A DNA stretch of 64,000 nucleotides from Hymenobacter psoromatis (GCA_001596155.1 CP014771.1:4650001-4714000); one strand, 5' to 3'. Shown: positions 1-8,988, counted from the first letter of the stretch. Translations and numbers: made by a program. Notes: a model not told the origin generated them from the letters alone.

Positions 1-159
1 ATCCAGCGCCACCAGCTCTGCTTACGCCCGCGGCGGCTCGGTGAGGCCGGTCGAGCGCCACGGGCAGCACCGAGCCGCGCCGACCCGGCCGGGCTATCCA
101 AGAGGGGGTAGGAAAACCGGGGCCGGATGCCGGGCGCTCCCCGGCGCGGAATAACACGC

Positions 160-200
160 AAAAAAGCCCGTCAGGCTGAGCCACGCTCAGCCTGACGGGC
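160..200 (-). terminator. Rho-independent terminator of the kinase gene
   Basis: A perfect 15-bp stem (166-180 with 186-200, loop 181-185) is followed on the minus strand by a run of six T (complement of the A run at 160-165). It lies 26 bases past the stop codon of the leftward kinase gene. Confidence 0.85.
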
Positions 201-225
201 CGCTTATCACAAAAAAACCGGGGCC

Positions 226-1071
226 CTACCCCTCGTGAAAGCTCACCAGGTCGTCGATGGGCGAACGCACAATCTTGCCCACCTGCATGCCGTGGCCGTT
301 GGCCACCTGCGTGAGCGCGTCGCGGAAATTATACGCTACCGACCCGATGCAATTAAAGCTCAGGTCCCGATAGCCAGGGTAGTGCACGACAATGTTTTGG
401 AAGAATGCCTCGAACGCCTCCACCACAATCTGGCGGCAGTAGCTCACGTTGTTGTGGTCGTAGGCAAACTTGGCGAAGCTGGCCAGGAAGCGGTTGGGCA
501 GCGGCTGGTTATAGAGCCGGTCGATGATATCGTTGCGGTTGCCGAGCTGATATTCCTGTTTCAGGGCTTCCTGCAAGCCGTCGGGCAGCAGGTTGCGCAG
601 GTAGTCGCGCAGCAGGCGCTTGCCCAGAAACGAGCCGCTGCCCTCATCACCCAGAAAATAGCCCAGCGAATCCACGTTGTGCGTAATTTTCTCGCCATCA
701 TAGATGCACGAGTTGGTGCCCGTGCCCAGAATGGCCGCGAAGCCCGGCGCGTGGCCCAGCAAGGCGCGGGCAGCGGCCAGCAGGTCTTCGGTCACCTCCA
801 CCTTGTTGGCACCGGTAAAAACCTGGCGCATGGCGGCGGCAATCACCTCGGCCTTGGCCGGGCTCGACACGCCCGCGCCGTAGAAGTAGATTTCGCGGGC
901 CTCGGCGCGGGGCAGCGTATCGGGCAGGTTTTTTTCGAGCGAAGCCACGATGAAGGCCGTGTCCACAAAGTCAGGATTGTAGCCTTCCGTGTTGAAATAC
1001 ACGCGCTGGCCCGTATCAAAAAGCTGGCACCAATTGGTTTTGGTCGAGCCACCGTCGGCAATGAGAATCAT
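226..1071 (-). CDS. BadF/BadG/BcrA-type ATPase, probable N-acetylglucosamine kinase
   Basis: A 281-residue ASKHA-fold sugar kinase, most like the bacterial N-acetylglucosamine kinases that phosphorylate amino sugars recycled from the wall or taken up as chitin fragments. The phosphate-1 loop is at the very N-terminus (ADGGSTKTNW), a phosphate-2 motif follows near residue 115 (AILGTGTNS) and a GDEGSGS segment near 145. I chose the ATG at 1071 because an upstream extension of 26 codons carries no family sequence and would put residues before the phosphate loop. The stop codon is embedded in the frequent GGGGTAGGG word. Cytosolic and monocistronic. The exact substrate (GlcNAc or another hexosamine) is inferred. 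Confidence 0.85.
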   Translation of the reverse strand: MILIADGGSTKTNWCQLFDTGQRVYFNTEGYNPDFVDTAFIVASLEKNLPDTLPRAEAREIYFYGAGVSSPAKAEVIAAAMRQVFTGANKVEVTEDLLAAARALLGHAPGFAAILGTGTNSCIYDGEKITHNVDSLGYFLGDEGSGSFLGKRLLRDYLRNLLPDGLQEALKQEYQLGNRNDIIDRLYNQPLPNRFLASFAKFAYDHNNVSYCRQIVVEAFEAFFQNIVVHYPGYRDLSFNCIGSVAYNFRDALTQVANGHGMQVGKIVRSPIDDLVSFHEG

Positions 1072-1208
1072 GGGCAATGAGGTAATGGGTAGTAGGTAAT
1101 GGGTAATTCGTTCGTAAAGAAAGGGCCGGTTAATCGTTCTTGCTTCCAAGCGTGAGAAGCAGGCAGCTGCTTGTCTTTATAAGCAGCGCTGGCATTACCC
1201 ATTGCCCC

Positions 1209-2678
1209 TTACTTAGTGCTAATTGCCGAAGGCAGCAGGTCAATCCAGCCGTCTTCGCTCACCACGATGGCCAGGCAGGGGTAAGGCGAGGAGCTGACGT
1301 AGCGCACGGCCGAATTGTAGCGCGCCCCGCGGCTGCTGTCGCCCTTTTCGGTGGCCTGCCCGTCCAAAATCACCCCAATGGCGTGGCACACCCCATCGGG
1401 CTCGATGAGCACCGCGCCGTCGATGCTGCTGGCCTGGCGCAGCACCGGGGCCGTCATGGGCCGGGGCACCACCCGGAAGCACTGGCGGCGCAGGCGCTCG
1501 GCCTCGGGCTTGGCCCCGGCCGTGATGCAGAGCATGGTGCCGTGGCTTTGGTTGGAGGCCTCCAGGGCTAGCTCCCAGAGGTAGTCCACGCCCGCATCGT
1601 CCACGGCCGGAAACACCTGCCGAATGGCGCGGGCAAAGTTGTCGGCCTGCACCTTGCCCTGGGGCAGGCGCGGCGTGTTGCTCACCACCCGCATGAGGGT
1701 GTGGCCAGCGTGGCGCAGCTCCCAGCCATAGTGGTTGGTGAAGTGCACCGTGGCCAGCGGTTCGTAGCGGGCATCGGTTTCGGCCACGGCGTGGCCCAGG
1801 CCAAACACGTGCGTTGCGTCCGACACCAGGCCCGTCGGGCCCTCCGTCAGCTCCAGCAGCTTGCGAATGGAGCGGTGGTCGCGCAGGGTCACGGGCGTTT
1901 CCAGGGTCAGGACCGGCACGATGGCCGCGTGCTGACGCCGCCCAATGAGCATGGTGCCGCGGCCCTCGTCGCCCTCGTGGCGCAGGGCGGCCACGCCCAG
2001 GCAGGCATCATACAGGCCGTGGGCATTGGCCGGCGAAATGCGCAGCATGAGGCGGCGGCCCGCCCCGCGCAGCACCTCGTTGTAGTCGCGGTCCAGCACC
2101 GGCTGCTCGTTGTCGGCGGTGTCGGCCTCGCGCAGGGCGCGGGTGCATTCGTGCAAAAACTCCAGCACCGCCGCGTGGGGCAGCGAGCTGGGCCGGTTGG
2201 GCCCCGGCTTGCCGGGTAGGGTGTAGTAAGAGTCATAAGTGTCGGCCGCCAGCTGCACCACCACCACCACCAGGTAACCATTGAGGCTGAGGGGGGTAGA
2301 GCAGAAGCAGCGCCGCTTTTCGCCGCGGCCTTCCACCAGCTCCCGCAGGGTTTGGTCGGTGGCGCGGCACACCAGCTCGTACCAGTGCTGCTTCTCCAGG
2401 CGGTCGTGGTCCTGCGGGTGCAGGTGATACACGCTGTCGCGCGGGCTCAGGTCGGCCGCCTCAAAAGAGCCGGCCAGCGTTTTGATGCCCCCAAAATCGG
2501 CCGGGCCGTAGCGCAGGCTGGTAGGCTCCACCACCACGCTCTCGGGGTCGTCTTCCTCGCGGCCCGACGCCAGGCCCAACAAAAAAACCTCGGGCCGCAG
2601 GTTGCGGTCGAGCAAATTAAAAATTCCTTCGGCAAACAACTGTGCCGAAACGCGAAACAAGCTTTGGTGTTCCCACAT
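1209..2678 (-). CDS. Diadenylate-cyclase-like (DisA_N/DAC domain) protein
   Basis: A 489-residue protein whose last ~120 residues resemble the DAC domain that makes cyclic di-AMP from two ATP. The DGA motif is at about residue 420 (SIDGAVLIEPDG). The second motif, RHR in DisA, is at about 453 but reads RYN (GARYNSAVRYV), followed by the usual IVVSEDG strand. The spacing of about 33 residues matches DisA. The N-terminal ~350 residues are not a DisA scanning domain and I do not recognise them; similar large N-terminal modules occur on Bacteroidota DAC proteins. The ATG at 2678 was preferred because the upstream 63 codons are low-complexity. Whether the RYN variant is catalytic cannot be told from sequence. 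Confidence 0.7.
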   Translation of the reverse strand: MWEHQSLFRVSAQLFAEGIFNLLDRNLRPEVFLLGLASGREEDDPESVVVEPTSLRYGPADFGGIKTLAGSFEAADLSPRDSVYHLHPQDHDRLEKQHWYELVCRATDQTLRELVEGRGEKRRCFCSTPLSLNGYLVVVVVQLAADTYDSYYTLPGKPGPNRPSSLPHAAVLEFLHECTRALREADTADNEQPVLDRDYNEVLRGAGRRLMLRISPANAHGLYDACLGVAALRHEGDEGRGTMLIGRRQHAAIVPVLTLETPVTLRDHRSIRKLLELTEGPTGLVSDATHVFGLGHAVAETDARYEPLATVHFTNHYGWELRHAGHTLMRVVSNTPRLPQGKVQADNFARAIRQVFPAVDDAGVDYLWELALEASNQSHGTMLCITAGAKPEAERLRRQCFRVVPRPMTAPVLRQASSIDGAVLIEPDGVCHAIGVILDGQATEKGDSSRGARYNSAVRYVSSSPYPCLAIVVSEDGWIDLLPSAISTK

Positions 2679-2896
2679 AGGGGTAGTCGGGGTGGGGGGC
2701 GATGGGGCGATGGCCGCCAGGGCCGGAAGGGCCGCCCGCGCAGGCGAAGCGGCACTGGCTTTTTGCGCATACGTAAAGTTTCGACAAATAGTAATGAGTG
2801 AGGCGTAAAGCCGCTCGTTTTTACGTAGCCAAGTCGTATCTTCGGGCAACCGCCCGGCCCAGCTCACCAGCGCCTCACTTTCTACCCGCCCATCCT

Positions 2897-3151
2897 ATGC
2901 CTCTCGTTGACATACTTCTGATGGTGTTGGCGGGAATCTCGTTCATCCCCATCGTAACCGGCTACTGCGCCGCCTCGCGCGGGCGCTCGTTCTGGGTGTG
3001 GTTTGCCCTGGGCTGGCTCTTGCCCATCGTGTCGTTTCTGCTGCTCTTCGCCCTCATCGCCCGCGACGAGCTGGACCCCGGCCGCCGGCTGCTGCGCGAG
3101 GCCCGCCAGATTTTGAAAGAAGCGGAGGACAAGAAAGTGGAGCGTTTGTAA
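2897..3151 (+). CDS. Small two-helix membrane protein
   Basis: An 84-residue protein with a hydrophobic helix at the N-terminus, a short polar turn (CAASRGRSFW) and a second helix (VWFALGWLLPIVSFLLLFAL), then a charged, probably helical tail rich in E, K and R. This is the layout of small 'phospholipase_D-nuclease N-terminal'-like or superinfection-immunity-like inner-membrane proteins, but no specific family is assigned. The start is the ATG at 2897 directly before the first helix; the longer frame would add 33 unconvincing residues. Confidence 0.65.
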   Translation: MPLVDILLMVLAGISFIPIVTGYCAASRGRSFWVWFALGWLLPIVSFLLLFALIARDELDPGRRLLREARQILKEAEDKKVERL

Positions 3152-3267
3152 ACAGGAATGGCTTATGCAGGCAACTATCTGATTGCAAAGGGTTGACATA
3201 AATAAGCTAAGCAGCATTACGCTGGCCGGCTTGAGCAAGTGGCCGGTTTGGGTAAGTATCCCTGTGC

Positions 3268-4005
3268 ATGAGTAAGCAATACCTGGCCCAGGCCCGCCTG
3301 TTGCGGCAGCGCATTCCCATCGGGCTGCTAGAAGCATTGCAAATGCTGGCCGCTGTGGATGGCGACCTTAATCGAGCCGAGCAGCAGGCGCAAACGGCTT
3401 ATAGCCAGCAAATTCAGGAAAAAACCGGAATAATTGCCGCCGTCGCGCTCGAAAAGCTTCACCGGCTGCACTACGATAGTGGCCGCGTGCTGGACGAAGT
3501 AGCGCGGGAGCAACACCGGGAAACGGAGCTCGTATTGCAGCGCTATGCGACCCGCAAAGCCGAGGCCCTGCCCCGCCTTTACGCAGCTATTGCCCATGCT
3601 ACCCTCCTTGAGCGCGAGCAAGGCTGGCTGCTCCTGGGGCACTTCAGTGCTACCCTAAGCCCGCCGCAATACTGCGTAGTGGTATTGAGCGAATGGATTG
3701 AATACGCAGACTATGAAGGGTTTGATTATGCGCTATGCTTCTGGCCCGATGAGGTGGCCGGCGTAATAACCCAGCAGTTGAGGCTGCCCGAAGTGGCCAG
3801 CTACCTCTGGGTGGCCCGCCACCGCCAGGAGCATTTTTGGGCGTCCGTCAAAACCAATGACCAGCAGCAAGCTTTCCGGGCGGCATCCCTGCTGGCCAGG
3901 GACCCGGCGTTTCGGGCCGCCGAGCAGGGTTTTGACCAAAGTCGCCAATTGCTGCTCGAAACCCTCTATGACTACGTGCAAGAACGTGTGACAGAGTTTC
4001 CGTAG
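3268..4005 (+). CDS. Hypothetical protein with EF-Ts/UBA-like N-terminus
   Basis: A 245-residue soluble protein, function unknown. Residues ~10-40 (LLRQRIPIGLLEALQMLAAV followed by DGDLNRAEQ) resemble the UBA-like three-helix domain at the start of elongation factor Ts, where a Thr-Gly-Leu turn and a 'GD...A' helix are typical. The rest is mostly helical, with a charged segment at 70-100 and a tryptophan-rich stretch near 150-190. No signal peptide or membrane segment. It faces the flavoprotein gene convergently, with only 11 bases between the stops. Ribosome or nucleotide-factor binding would be speculation. Confidence 0.7.
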   Translation: MSKQYLAQARLLRQRIPIGLLEALQMLAAVDGDLNRAEQQAQTAYSQQIQEKTGIIAAVALEKLHRLHYDSGRVLDEVAREQHRETELVLQRYATRKAEALPRLYAAIAHATLLEREQGWLLLGHFSATLSPPQYCVVVLSEWIEYADYEGFDYALCFWPDEVAGVITQQLRLPEVASYLWVARHRQEHFWASVKTNDQQQAFRAASLLARDPAFRAAEQGFDQSRQLLLETLYDYVQERVTEFP

Positions 4006-4016
4006 CTGCTATCGGG

Positions 4017-5261
4017 TCAGCTTTGGCTGGTCAAGTACCCACCCACGCCCGCCGCCACCCACGCGCCCATGCTGAAGCAGCCTTGCAGCAGGTAGCCGCC
4101 GGTGGGCGCTTCCCAATCCAGCATTTCGCCCGCCACGAAGGTGCCGGGGCGGCGGCGCAGCATCAGGTGCTCATCCACCTCCGAAAACGGCACCCCGCCC
4201 GCGCTCGAAATAGCCTCGGCCAGTGGCCGCAGGCCCGCCACCGGGATGGGCAGCGCCGTGAGGGCTTCCGCCAAATCCGGGGGGGTAGGGCCGGCCAGCT
4301 CGCGCAGCAGCGTGGGCACCGGGTTTTTGAGCCGGAGGGCTTCGGCCAGGAAGTGGGGTAGGGAGGTGCCGGGCCGCCGCCGCGCCAGCCGCGCCCGCAG
4401 CTCGGCGAGCGGCAGGTCGGGCTTCAGGTTCAGGTGCAGCAGGGGGGTAGGGCCGCCCGCCGCCAGCGCCGCCCGCAGGTGCGGCGTGAGGGCGTACACG
4501 GGCGTGCCCTCCAAGCCGTAGTCGGTCAGCAAAATTTCGCCCCACACGGTATGGCCGCCGCAGCTCAGGGCAATGTTTTTGAGCGGCGCGCGGCCCACTT
4601 TCTCCCGAAAAAAGGCTGACCACCCCACCTCGGCCCCGCAGTTGGCGGGCTGCCAGGGCCGGCACGGCACGCCTATTTCGTGTAAAAACTGGGTCCAATG
4701 CCCATCGGAGCCGGTTTGGGGCCAGCTCGCGCCGCCCAGCGCCAGCACCGTGGCCGCGGGCTCCAGGGTGAATTCCCGGCCGGTTTTTTCATCCAGAAAC
4801 CGCAGGCCCGCTGCGCCCGCGAAACCCAGCCAGCGGTGGCGCACGTGGATTTCTACCCTCAGCCCGGCCAACCGGTGCAGCCAGGCGCGCAGCAGGTCGG
4901 CGGGCTTGTGCTGGCTTTCGGGAAACACGCGCCCGCTGCTGCCCACGAAGGTGCTGATGCCCAAATCGGCGGCCCAAGCGCGCAAATCAGCGGGTGAGAA
5001 ATGCGCTAGTAGCTTCGCAAAAAAAGCCGCCGCCGCGCCGTAATGCACCGCAAAGGTCCCTACCCCCTCGCCATTGGTCAGGTTGAAGCCGCCGTGGCCG
5101 GCCACCAGAAACTTGCGCCCCACGGTGGCTTTCTGCTCAAAAACATGCACCCGGTGCCCGGCTTCGGCCAGGCGCTGGGCAGCCAGCAGTCCCGCCGGCC
5201 CGCCGCCGATGACGGCCACCAGCGGCGCGGAAATAGCTAACGGAACGAGAGGCTGGGGCAT
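4017..5261 (-). CDS. HI0933/YhiN-family FAD flavoprotein
   Basis: A 414-residue flavoprotein with an N-terminal dinucleotide-binding motif (VAVIGGGPAGLLAAQRLAEA) and the family signature GRKFLVAGHGGFNLTN at about residues 50-65. The C-terminal part ends in the conserved FAD loop (EMLDWEAPTGGYLLQGCFSM). Length fits the TIGR03862/HI0933 oxidoreductases, whose physiological substrates are unknown. It is divergent from the TetR gene, so the 132-base spacer holds both promoters and the TetR operator. Confidence 0.85.
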   Translation of the reverse strand: MPQPLVPLAISAPLVAVIGGGPAGLLAAQRLAEAGHRVHVFEQKATVGRKFLVAGHGGFNLTNGEGVGTFAVHYGAAAAFFAKLLAHFSPADLRAWAADLGISTFVGSSGRVFPESQHKPADLLRAWLHRLAGLRVEIHVRHRWLGFAGAAGLRFLDEKTGREFTLEPAATVLALGGASWPQTGSDGHWTQFLHEIGVPCRPWQPANCGAEVGWSAFFREKVGRAPLKNIALSCGGHTVWGEILLTDYGLEGTPVYALTPHLRAALAAGGPTPLLHLNLKPDLPLAELRARLARRRPGTSLPHFLAEALRLKNPVPTLLRELAGPTPPDLAEALTALPIPVAGLRPLAEAISSAGGVPFSEVDEHLMLRRRPGTFVAGEMLDWEAPTGGYLLQGCFSMGAWVAAGVGGYLTSQS

Positions 5262-5366
5262 GTGCGGGAAACAAAATTAGGAAGCTGCTCAGGAAGTCGT
5301 GGGATGAACACGACGCTACAAGCGGCGCAAACCGGAAACGAAACTTTTTGCGCGGCTATTCAGTAT

Positions 5367-5382
5367 TTAACCAAACGGTTAA
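5367..5382. promoter_or_regulatory. TetR operator 1 (autoregulatory)
   Basis: TTAACCAAACGGTTAA is a 16-bp near-palindrome 11 bases before the tetR start. An almost identical copy (TTAACCAAATGGTTAA) precedes the monooxygenase gene. Two copies flanking a TetR gene strongly suggest its own binding site. Being in the divergent spacer it may also affect the flavoprotein gene. Confidence 0.7.
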
Positions 5383-5393
5383 CTCTTCCCGCT

Positions 5394-6008
5394 ATGCCCG
5401 ACACGCCCAAGCTTTCGACCGAGCAGCTAATCCTGGAAGCCGCGCAAGCCGTGTTTCTGGAAAAGGGCCTGGCCGGGGCGCGGATGCAGGAAATCGCCGA
5501 CCGCGCAGGCATCAACAAGGCGCTGCTGCACTACTATTTCCGCAGCAAGGAGAAGCTCTCCGAAACGGTGGTGCACCAGACGCTGGGGCTGCTGGTGCCG
5601 CGCCTGTGGCTGGTGCTGGAAGCCGAGGAGGAGCTATTCGAGAAAATTCGTCGGTTGGCGCACGAGTACGTGGAGTTTTTGCAGGAGCACCCGCTGCTGC
5701 CGTTGTTTATCGTGAACGAGCTGAACCGCAACCCGCGTTTTTTTGCCGGTTTAGTAGCGGGCGATGAGCCGGGCGGGCGGCTGGCCAGCTTCCGGCGGCA
5801 GGTGGAAGCTGCGGAGGCGCAGGGGCACATCCGGCCCGTCGGCACGACGCAGCTGCTGCTTAATATCGTGTCGATGCTGATATTTCCGTTTCTGGGCCGC
5901 CCGCTGTTTCAGGCGGTACTGGGGCTGTCGGCGGCCGAGATGCAGGCGGAGCTGGCCAAGCGGCAGCACGCGGTGGCCGAGTTTGTCATTCAGGCAATTA
6001 CGCCCTGA
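5394..6008 (+). CDS. TetR/AcrR-family transcriptional regulator
   Basis: A 204-residue repressor-type regulator. The N-terminal HTH is clear (residues ~10-55: ILEAAQAVFLEKGLAGARMQ, then ADRAGINKALLHYYFRSKEK). The C-terminal ligand-binding half is helical and variable, as expected. I used the ATG at 5394 because an upstream extension would run through the operator at 5367-5382. The gene is followed after 62 bases by a monooxygenase gene preceded by the same operator, so the most economical reading is a repressor of itself and of that enzyme, relieved by an aromatic or drug-like ligand. Confidence 0.9.
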   Translation: MPDTPKLSTEQLILEAAQAVFLEKGLAGARMQEIADRAGINKALLHYYFRSKEKLSETVVHQTLGLLVPRLWLVLEAEEELFEKIRRLAHEYVEFLQEHPLLPLFIVNELNRNPRFFAGLVAGDEPGGRLASFRRQVEAAEAQGHIRPVGTTQLLLNIVSMLIFPFLGRPLFQAVLGLSAAEMQAELAKRQHAVAEFVIQAITP

Positions 6009-6026
6009 TATTTTTTTAATTCTTCC

Positions 6027-6042
6027 TTAACCAAATGGTTAA
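6027..6042. promoter_or_regulatory. TetR operator 2, upstream of the monooxygenase
   Basis: TTAACCAAATGGTTAA has 7-bp arms around a 2-base centre. It matches operator 1 at 15 of 16 positions and sits 28 bases before the monooxygenase ATG. An in-frame ATG inside the operator (6035) was rejected as the start for this reason. Confidence 0.7.
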
Positions 6043-6070
6043 CTTTTTTTCATCTTCCCCCTTTTCACCC

Positions 6071-7666
6071 ATGAGCAAGCTACCTGATGCCCCGGTCGCG
6101 CTGGTGCCCGAAACCAACCCCATTCTGATTATAGGAGCCGGCCCCACCGGCCTCACCGCCGCGCTGGAACTGTCGCGGCTGGGCGTGCCAGTGCGCCTTA
6201 TTGAGCAGCGCACGGAGCCGGCCACTACTTCGCGGGCGCTGGCCGTGCAAGCCCGCACGCTGGAGCTGCTGGCCCCGCGCGGCGTGGCCGCCCCCATGCT
6301 GGCGCTGGGCAATCGGGCCTGGGCCACCACTATTTACGACTCGGAAAAGCAGCTGGCGCAGGTGAATTTGCGTGATATTCCGAGCCGCTACAACTTTATT
6401 TTGCTGCTGGCGCAGTCCGAAACCGAGCGCCTCTTGCGCGAGCAGGTGGCGCGGCAGGGCGTGGCCGTGGAATGGGGCACCGAGCTTGTGGCGTTGGCCC
6501 AGACCGAAGCCGGCGTGCGGGCCGTGCTGCGCGGGCCGGGCGGGCAGCTGGAGGAGCTGGCCGCCGCCTACCTCATCAGCGCCGAGGGGGCGCACAGCCT
6601 GGTGCGCCACACGCTGGGGCTGGCCTTTCCGGGCACCTCCCTACCCCAGCATTACGCCCTGGCCGACCTGCACCTGGACAGCGACTTGCCCAATGATGAG
6701 CTGTCCATTTTTCTGGCGGAACACGGGCTACTGGCGGTTTTTCCGATGAGCAACCAGCGGTTTCGCCTCATTGCCACCGACCCCAACCCGGCCGGCGTGG
6801 CTCCGCCCACGCTGCCCGAATTACAGCGCCTCTACGATGCCGGGGCCTGCCGCCCGGCCCGCCTGCGCGATTTGGTGTGGAGTTCGCGCTTCTACATCAA
6901 CAGCCGCATGGTAGAGCAACTGCGGGTGGGCCGGGTGCTGCTGGGCGGCGATGCGGCCCACCTGCACTCGCCGGCCGGCGGGCAGGGTATGAATACCGGC
7001 ATTCAGGACATGCTAAATCTGGGCTGGAAGTTGGCCCTGGTCTGGCGCGGCCAGGCCCCGGCCACGCTGCTGGACACCTACGCGCAAGACCGGCTGCCCG
7101 TTATTCGGGGGGTAGTGAACACCACCGAGAAAGCCACTGATGCCCTCAACTCGACCAACCCGCTGGTGCATACGCTGCTCACCCACGCCTTGCCGCTGCT
7201 GCTCAGCTCCGACTTCGTGCAGCACAAAGGGGCGGCCGTGCTGAGCCAGGTGGCGGCCGACTACCGCGCCAGCGACTTATCCCAAACGCCCCACGCGGGC
7301 GGCCAGCTGCGCGGCGGCGACCGCCTTCCCGACCCCGACGTGCAGCCCGCCGCGGCCCCCGGTCCCGTGCCGCTCTCCTCGCTGCTCGACCCCTCGCGCC
7401 TCACGCTGCTGTGCGTCGGCCCCGAGCCGCTACCCGCCGCCTGGTTGGAACAGCTGCGACCCTGGCAGCCCCTGCTGGGCGTGCAAATTATCGCCGCCGC
7501 CGCCGGGGCTGCGGGGCCATTTACCGACGCTTTTGGCAGCGGCCCGGCGCTGGTGCTGGTGCGCCCCGATGCCTACGCCGCCGTGGTGGCGCGCCCCGAT
7601 GCCAACGGCCGCGCCGCCGTGCTGGCGTGGCTGCAACGCTGGCTGCCGCGCCCGGCCGGCGCGTAG
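6071..7666 (+). CDS. FAD-dependent aromatic monooxygenase (PheA/TfdB/MhpA-like)
   Basis: A 531-residue group A flavoprotein monooxygenase that would hydroxylate an aromatic or polyketide substrate with NAD(P)H and oxygen. Visible are the N-terminal FAD motif (ILIIGAGPTGLTAALELSRL), an EGAHSLVR segment equivalent to the DGxxSxVR motif, and the GD motif (LLGGDAAHLHSPAGGQGMN) near residue 300. The last ~90 residues look like the thioredoxin-like tail of phenol hydroxylases, ending in a PDANGRAAVLAWL segment typical of that domain. It is preceded by a copy of the operator found before tetR, so TetR control is likely. The substrate is unknown. Confidence 0.88.
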   Translation: MSKLPDAPVALVPETNPILIIGAGPTGLTAALELSRLGVPVRLIEQRTEPATTSRALAVQARTLELLAPRGVAAPMLALGNRAWATTIYDSEKQLAQVNLRDIPSRYNFILLLAQSETERLLREQVARQGVAVEWGTELVALAQTEAGVRAVLRGPGGQLEELAAAYLISAEGAHSLVRHTLGLAFPGTSLPQHYALADLHLDSDLPNDELSIFLAEHGLLAVFPMSNQRFRLIATDPNPAGVAPPTLPELQRLYDAGACRPARLRDLVWSSRFYINSRMVEQLRVGRVLLGGDAAHLHSPAGGQGMNTGIQDMLNLGWKLALVWRGQAPATLLDTYAQDRLPVIRGVVNTTEKATDALNSTNPLVHTLLTHALPLLLSSDFVQHKGAAVLSQVAADYRASDLSQTPHAGGQLRGGDRLPDPDVQPAAAPGPVPLSSLLDPSRLTLLCVGPEPLPAAWLEQLRPWQPLLGVQIIAAAAGAAGPFTDAFGSGPALVLVRPDAYAAVVARPDANGRAAVLAWLQRWLPRPAGA

Positions 7667-7785
7667 CCGCCCCCAAGCCGCCCACCCCGGTCCCGCGCAA
7701 AAGGGTGGGGTAGGGCCTGGGGCGGGCAGCACAAATACCGGCTGCCCGCCAACGCGGCCCGGTTTGGCCCGTACGTGTACGCCGC

Positions 7786-8988
7786 ATGAGTTCCTATAGC
7801 ATCCTGATTGGCCTGAGCCTGGCCGTAATTCTGTCCTACCTCTTCAACCTGGCCTCGCGGGCCACGCGGGTGCCGTCGGTGCTGCTGCTGCTGCTCACCG
7901 GCATCGGCCTGCGCCAATGGGCCGAATACCAGGGGGTGGACTTCCATATTCCCAAGACGCTGCTAGAAATATTCGGCATTATCGGCTTGATAATGATAGT
8001 GTTGGAGGGCGCGCTCGACCTGCGCCTGAGCCGCGACAAGGTGGCGCTCATCCGCAGCTCGTTCTTCGCGGCGGCGCTCATGCTGGTGGCGCAGGCCGCC
8101 GCCATCGGCGGGCTGCTGCACCTGTGGCTGGGGGCCAGCTGGCAAACCTGCCTGCTCAACGCCGTGCCGCTGGTGGTCATCAGCAGCGCCATCGCCATTC
8201 CGAGCGTGGCCAACCTCACGGGCGAGAAGCAGGAATTTATCGTGTATGAAAGCACGTTTTCCGATATCCTGGGCATTATGCTCTTCAATTTCGTGGACCA
8301 GGAGGACTTCTACCAGAGTCAGGGCCTGCTCACCTTTGGGCGGGGGGTAGTGCTGATTATCGTGGTGGCCATTGTGAGCACCGTGCTACTCAGCTTCCTG
8401 CTGGGCCGCCTGCGCGAGCACGTCAAGTTTTTCCTGCTGTTCGCGTTTCTGATTCTGATTTACAGCTTGGCCAAACAGCTGCACCTCTCGTCGTTGCTGC
8501 TGGTGCTGGCCTTTGGCCTGGCCGTGAACAATGCCGACCTGCTGCTGGGCTGGCTGCGCCTGCGCACCGGCTGGCGCGGCTTCACGGCCGAAGACTTGGC
8601 CCCCGACCTACATCAGCTCAAAAGCATCACGGCCGAGTCGGCCTTTCTCATCCGCACGTTCTTCTTCCTGCTCTTCGGCTATTCCATCACCCTGGCCAGC
8701 CTCATGAGCTGGCAGCTGCTGGGCCAGGGCCTGCTGATAGTGGGCGTGCTCACGGCCATTCGCTACGGCTACCTGCGCTTCATCGCCAAAACGGACCTCA
8801 TGCCCGAGCTGTTCATCGCCCCCAAAGGCCTCATCACCGTGCTGCTTTTCTACAGCATTCCGGCCCAGCATCTGCTGGGCGACGTGAGCGAGAATATCCT
8901 GTTCGTGGTCATTCTCCTCACCAGTATTTTGATGATGATAGGCCTGATTGTCAGCCACCAGCGCCAAACCGAAGCCATCGAGTTCTGA
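7786..8988 (+). CDS. Cation:proton antiporter (CPA family)
   Basis: A 400-residue inner-membrane protein with about 11-12 hydrophobic helices. It would exchange Na+ or K+ for protons. Family marks are the short-loop N-terminus (ATRVPSVLLLLLTGIGLRQW), a helix ending VLEGALDLRL where the equivalent of the conserved acidic element sits, and VVISSAIAIPSVANL in the ion-binding region. No TrkA-N or TrkA-C regulatory domain is attached. The gene is 119 bases after the monooxygenase with no operator copy, so it is probably a separate unit. Confidence 0.85.
   Translation: MSSYSILIGLSLAVILSYLFNLASRATRVPSVLLLLLTGIGLRQWAEYQGVDFHIPKTLLEIFGIIGLIMIVLEGALDLRLSRDKVALIRSSFFAAALMLVAQAAAIGGLLHLWLGASWQTCLLNAVPLVVISSAIAIPSVANLTGEKQEFIVYESTFSDILGIMLFNFVDQEDFYQSQGLLTFGRGVVLIIVVAIVSTVLLSFLLGRLREHVKFFLLFAFLILIYSLAKQLHLSSLLLVLAFGLAVNNADLLLGWLRLRTGWRGFTAEDLAPDLHQLKSITAESAFLIRTFFFLLFGYSITLASLMSWQLLGQGLLIVGVLTAIRYGYLRFIAKTDLMPELFIAPKGLITVLLFYSIPAQHLLGDVSENILFVVILLTSILMMIGLIVSHQRQTEAIEF

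Noticed and set aside
1..160. Open frame 2-154 (plus strand) that might be the end of a gene entering the window
   Set aside because: It reads SSATSSAYARGGSVRPV and then a basic low-complexity stretch. There is no way to confirm frame or family from 50 residues, and another frame is open for 36 codons.
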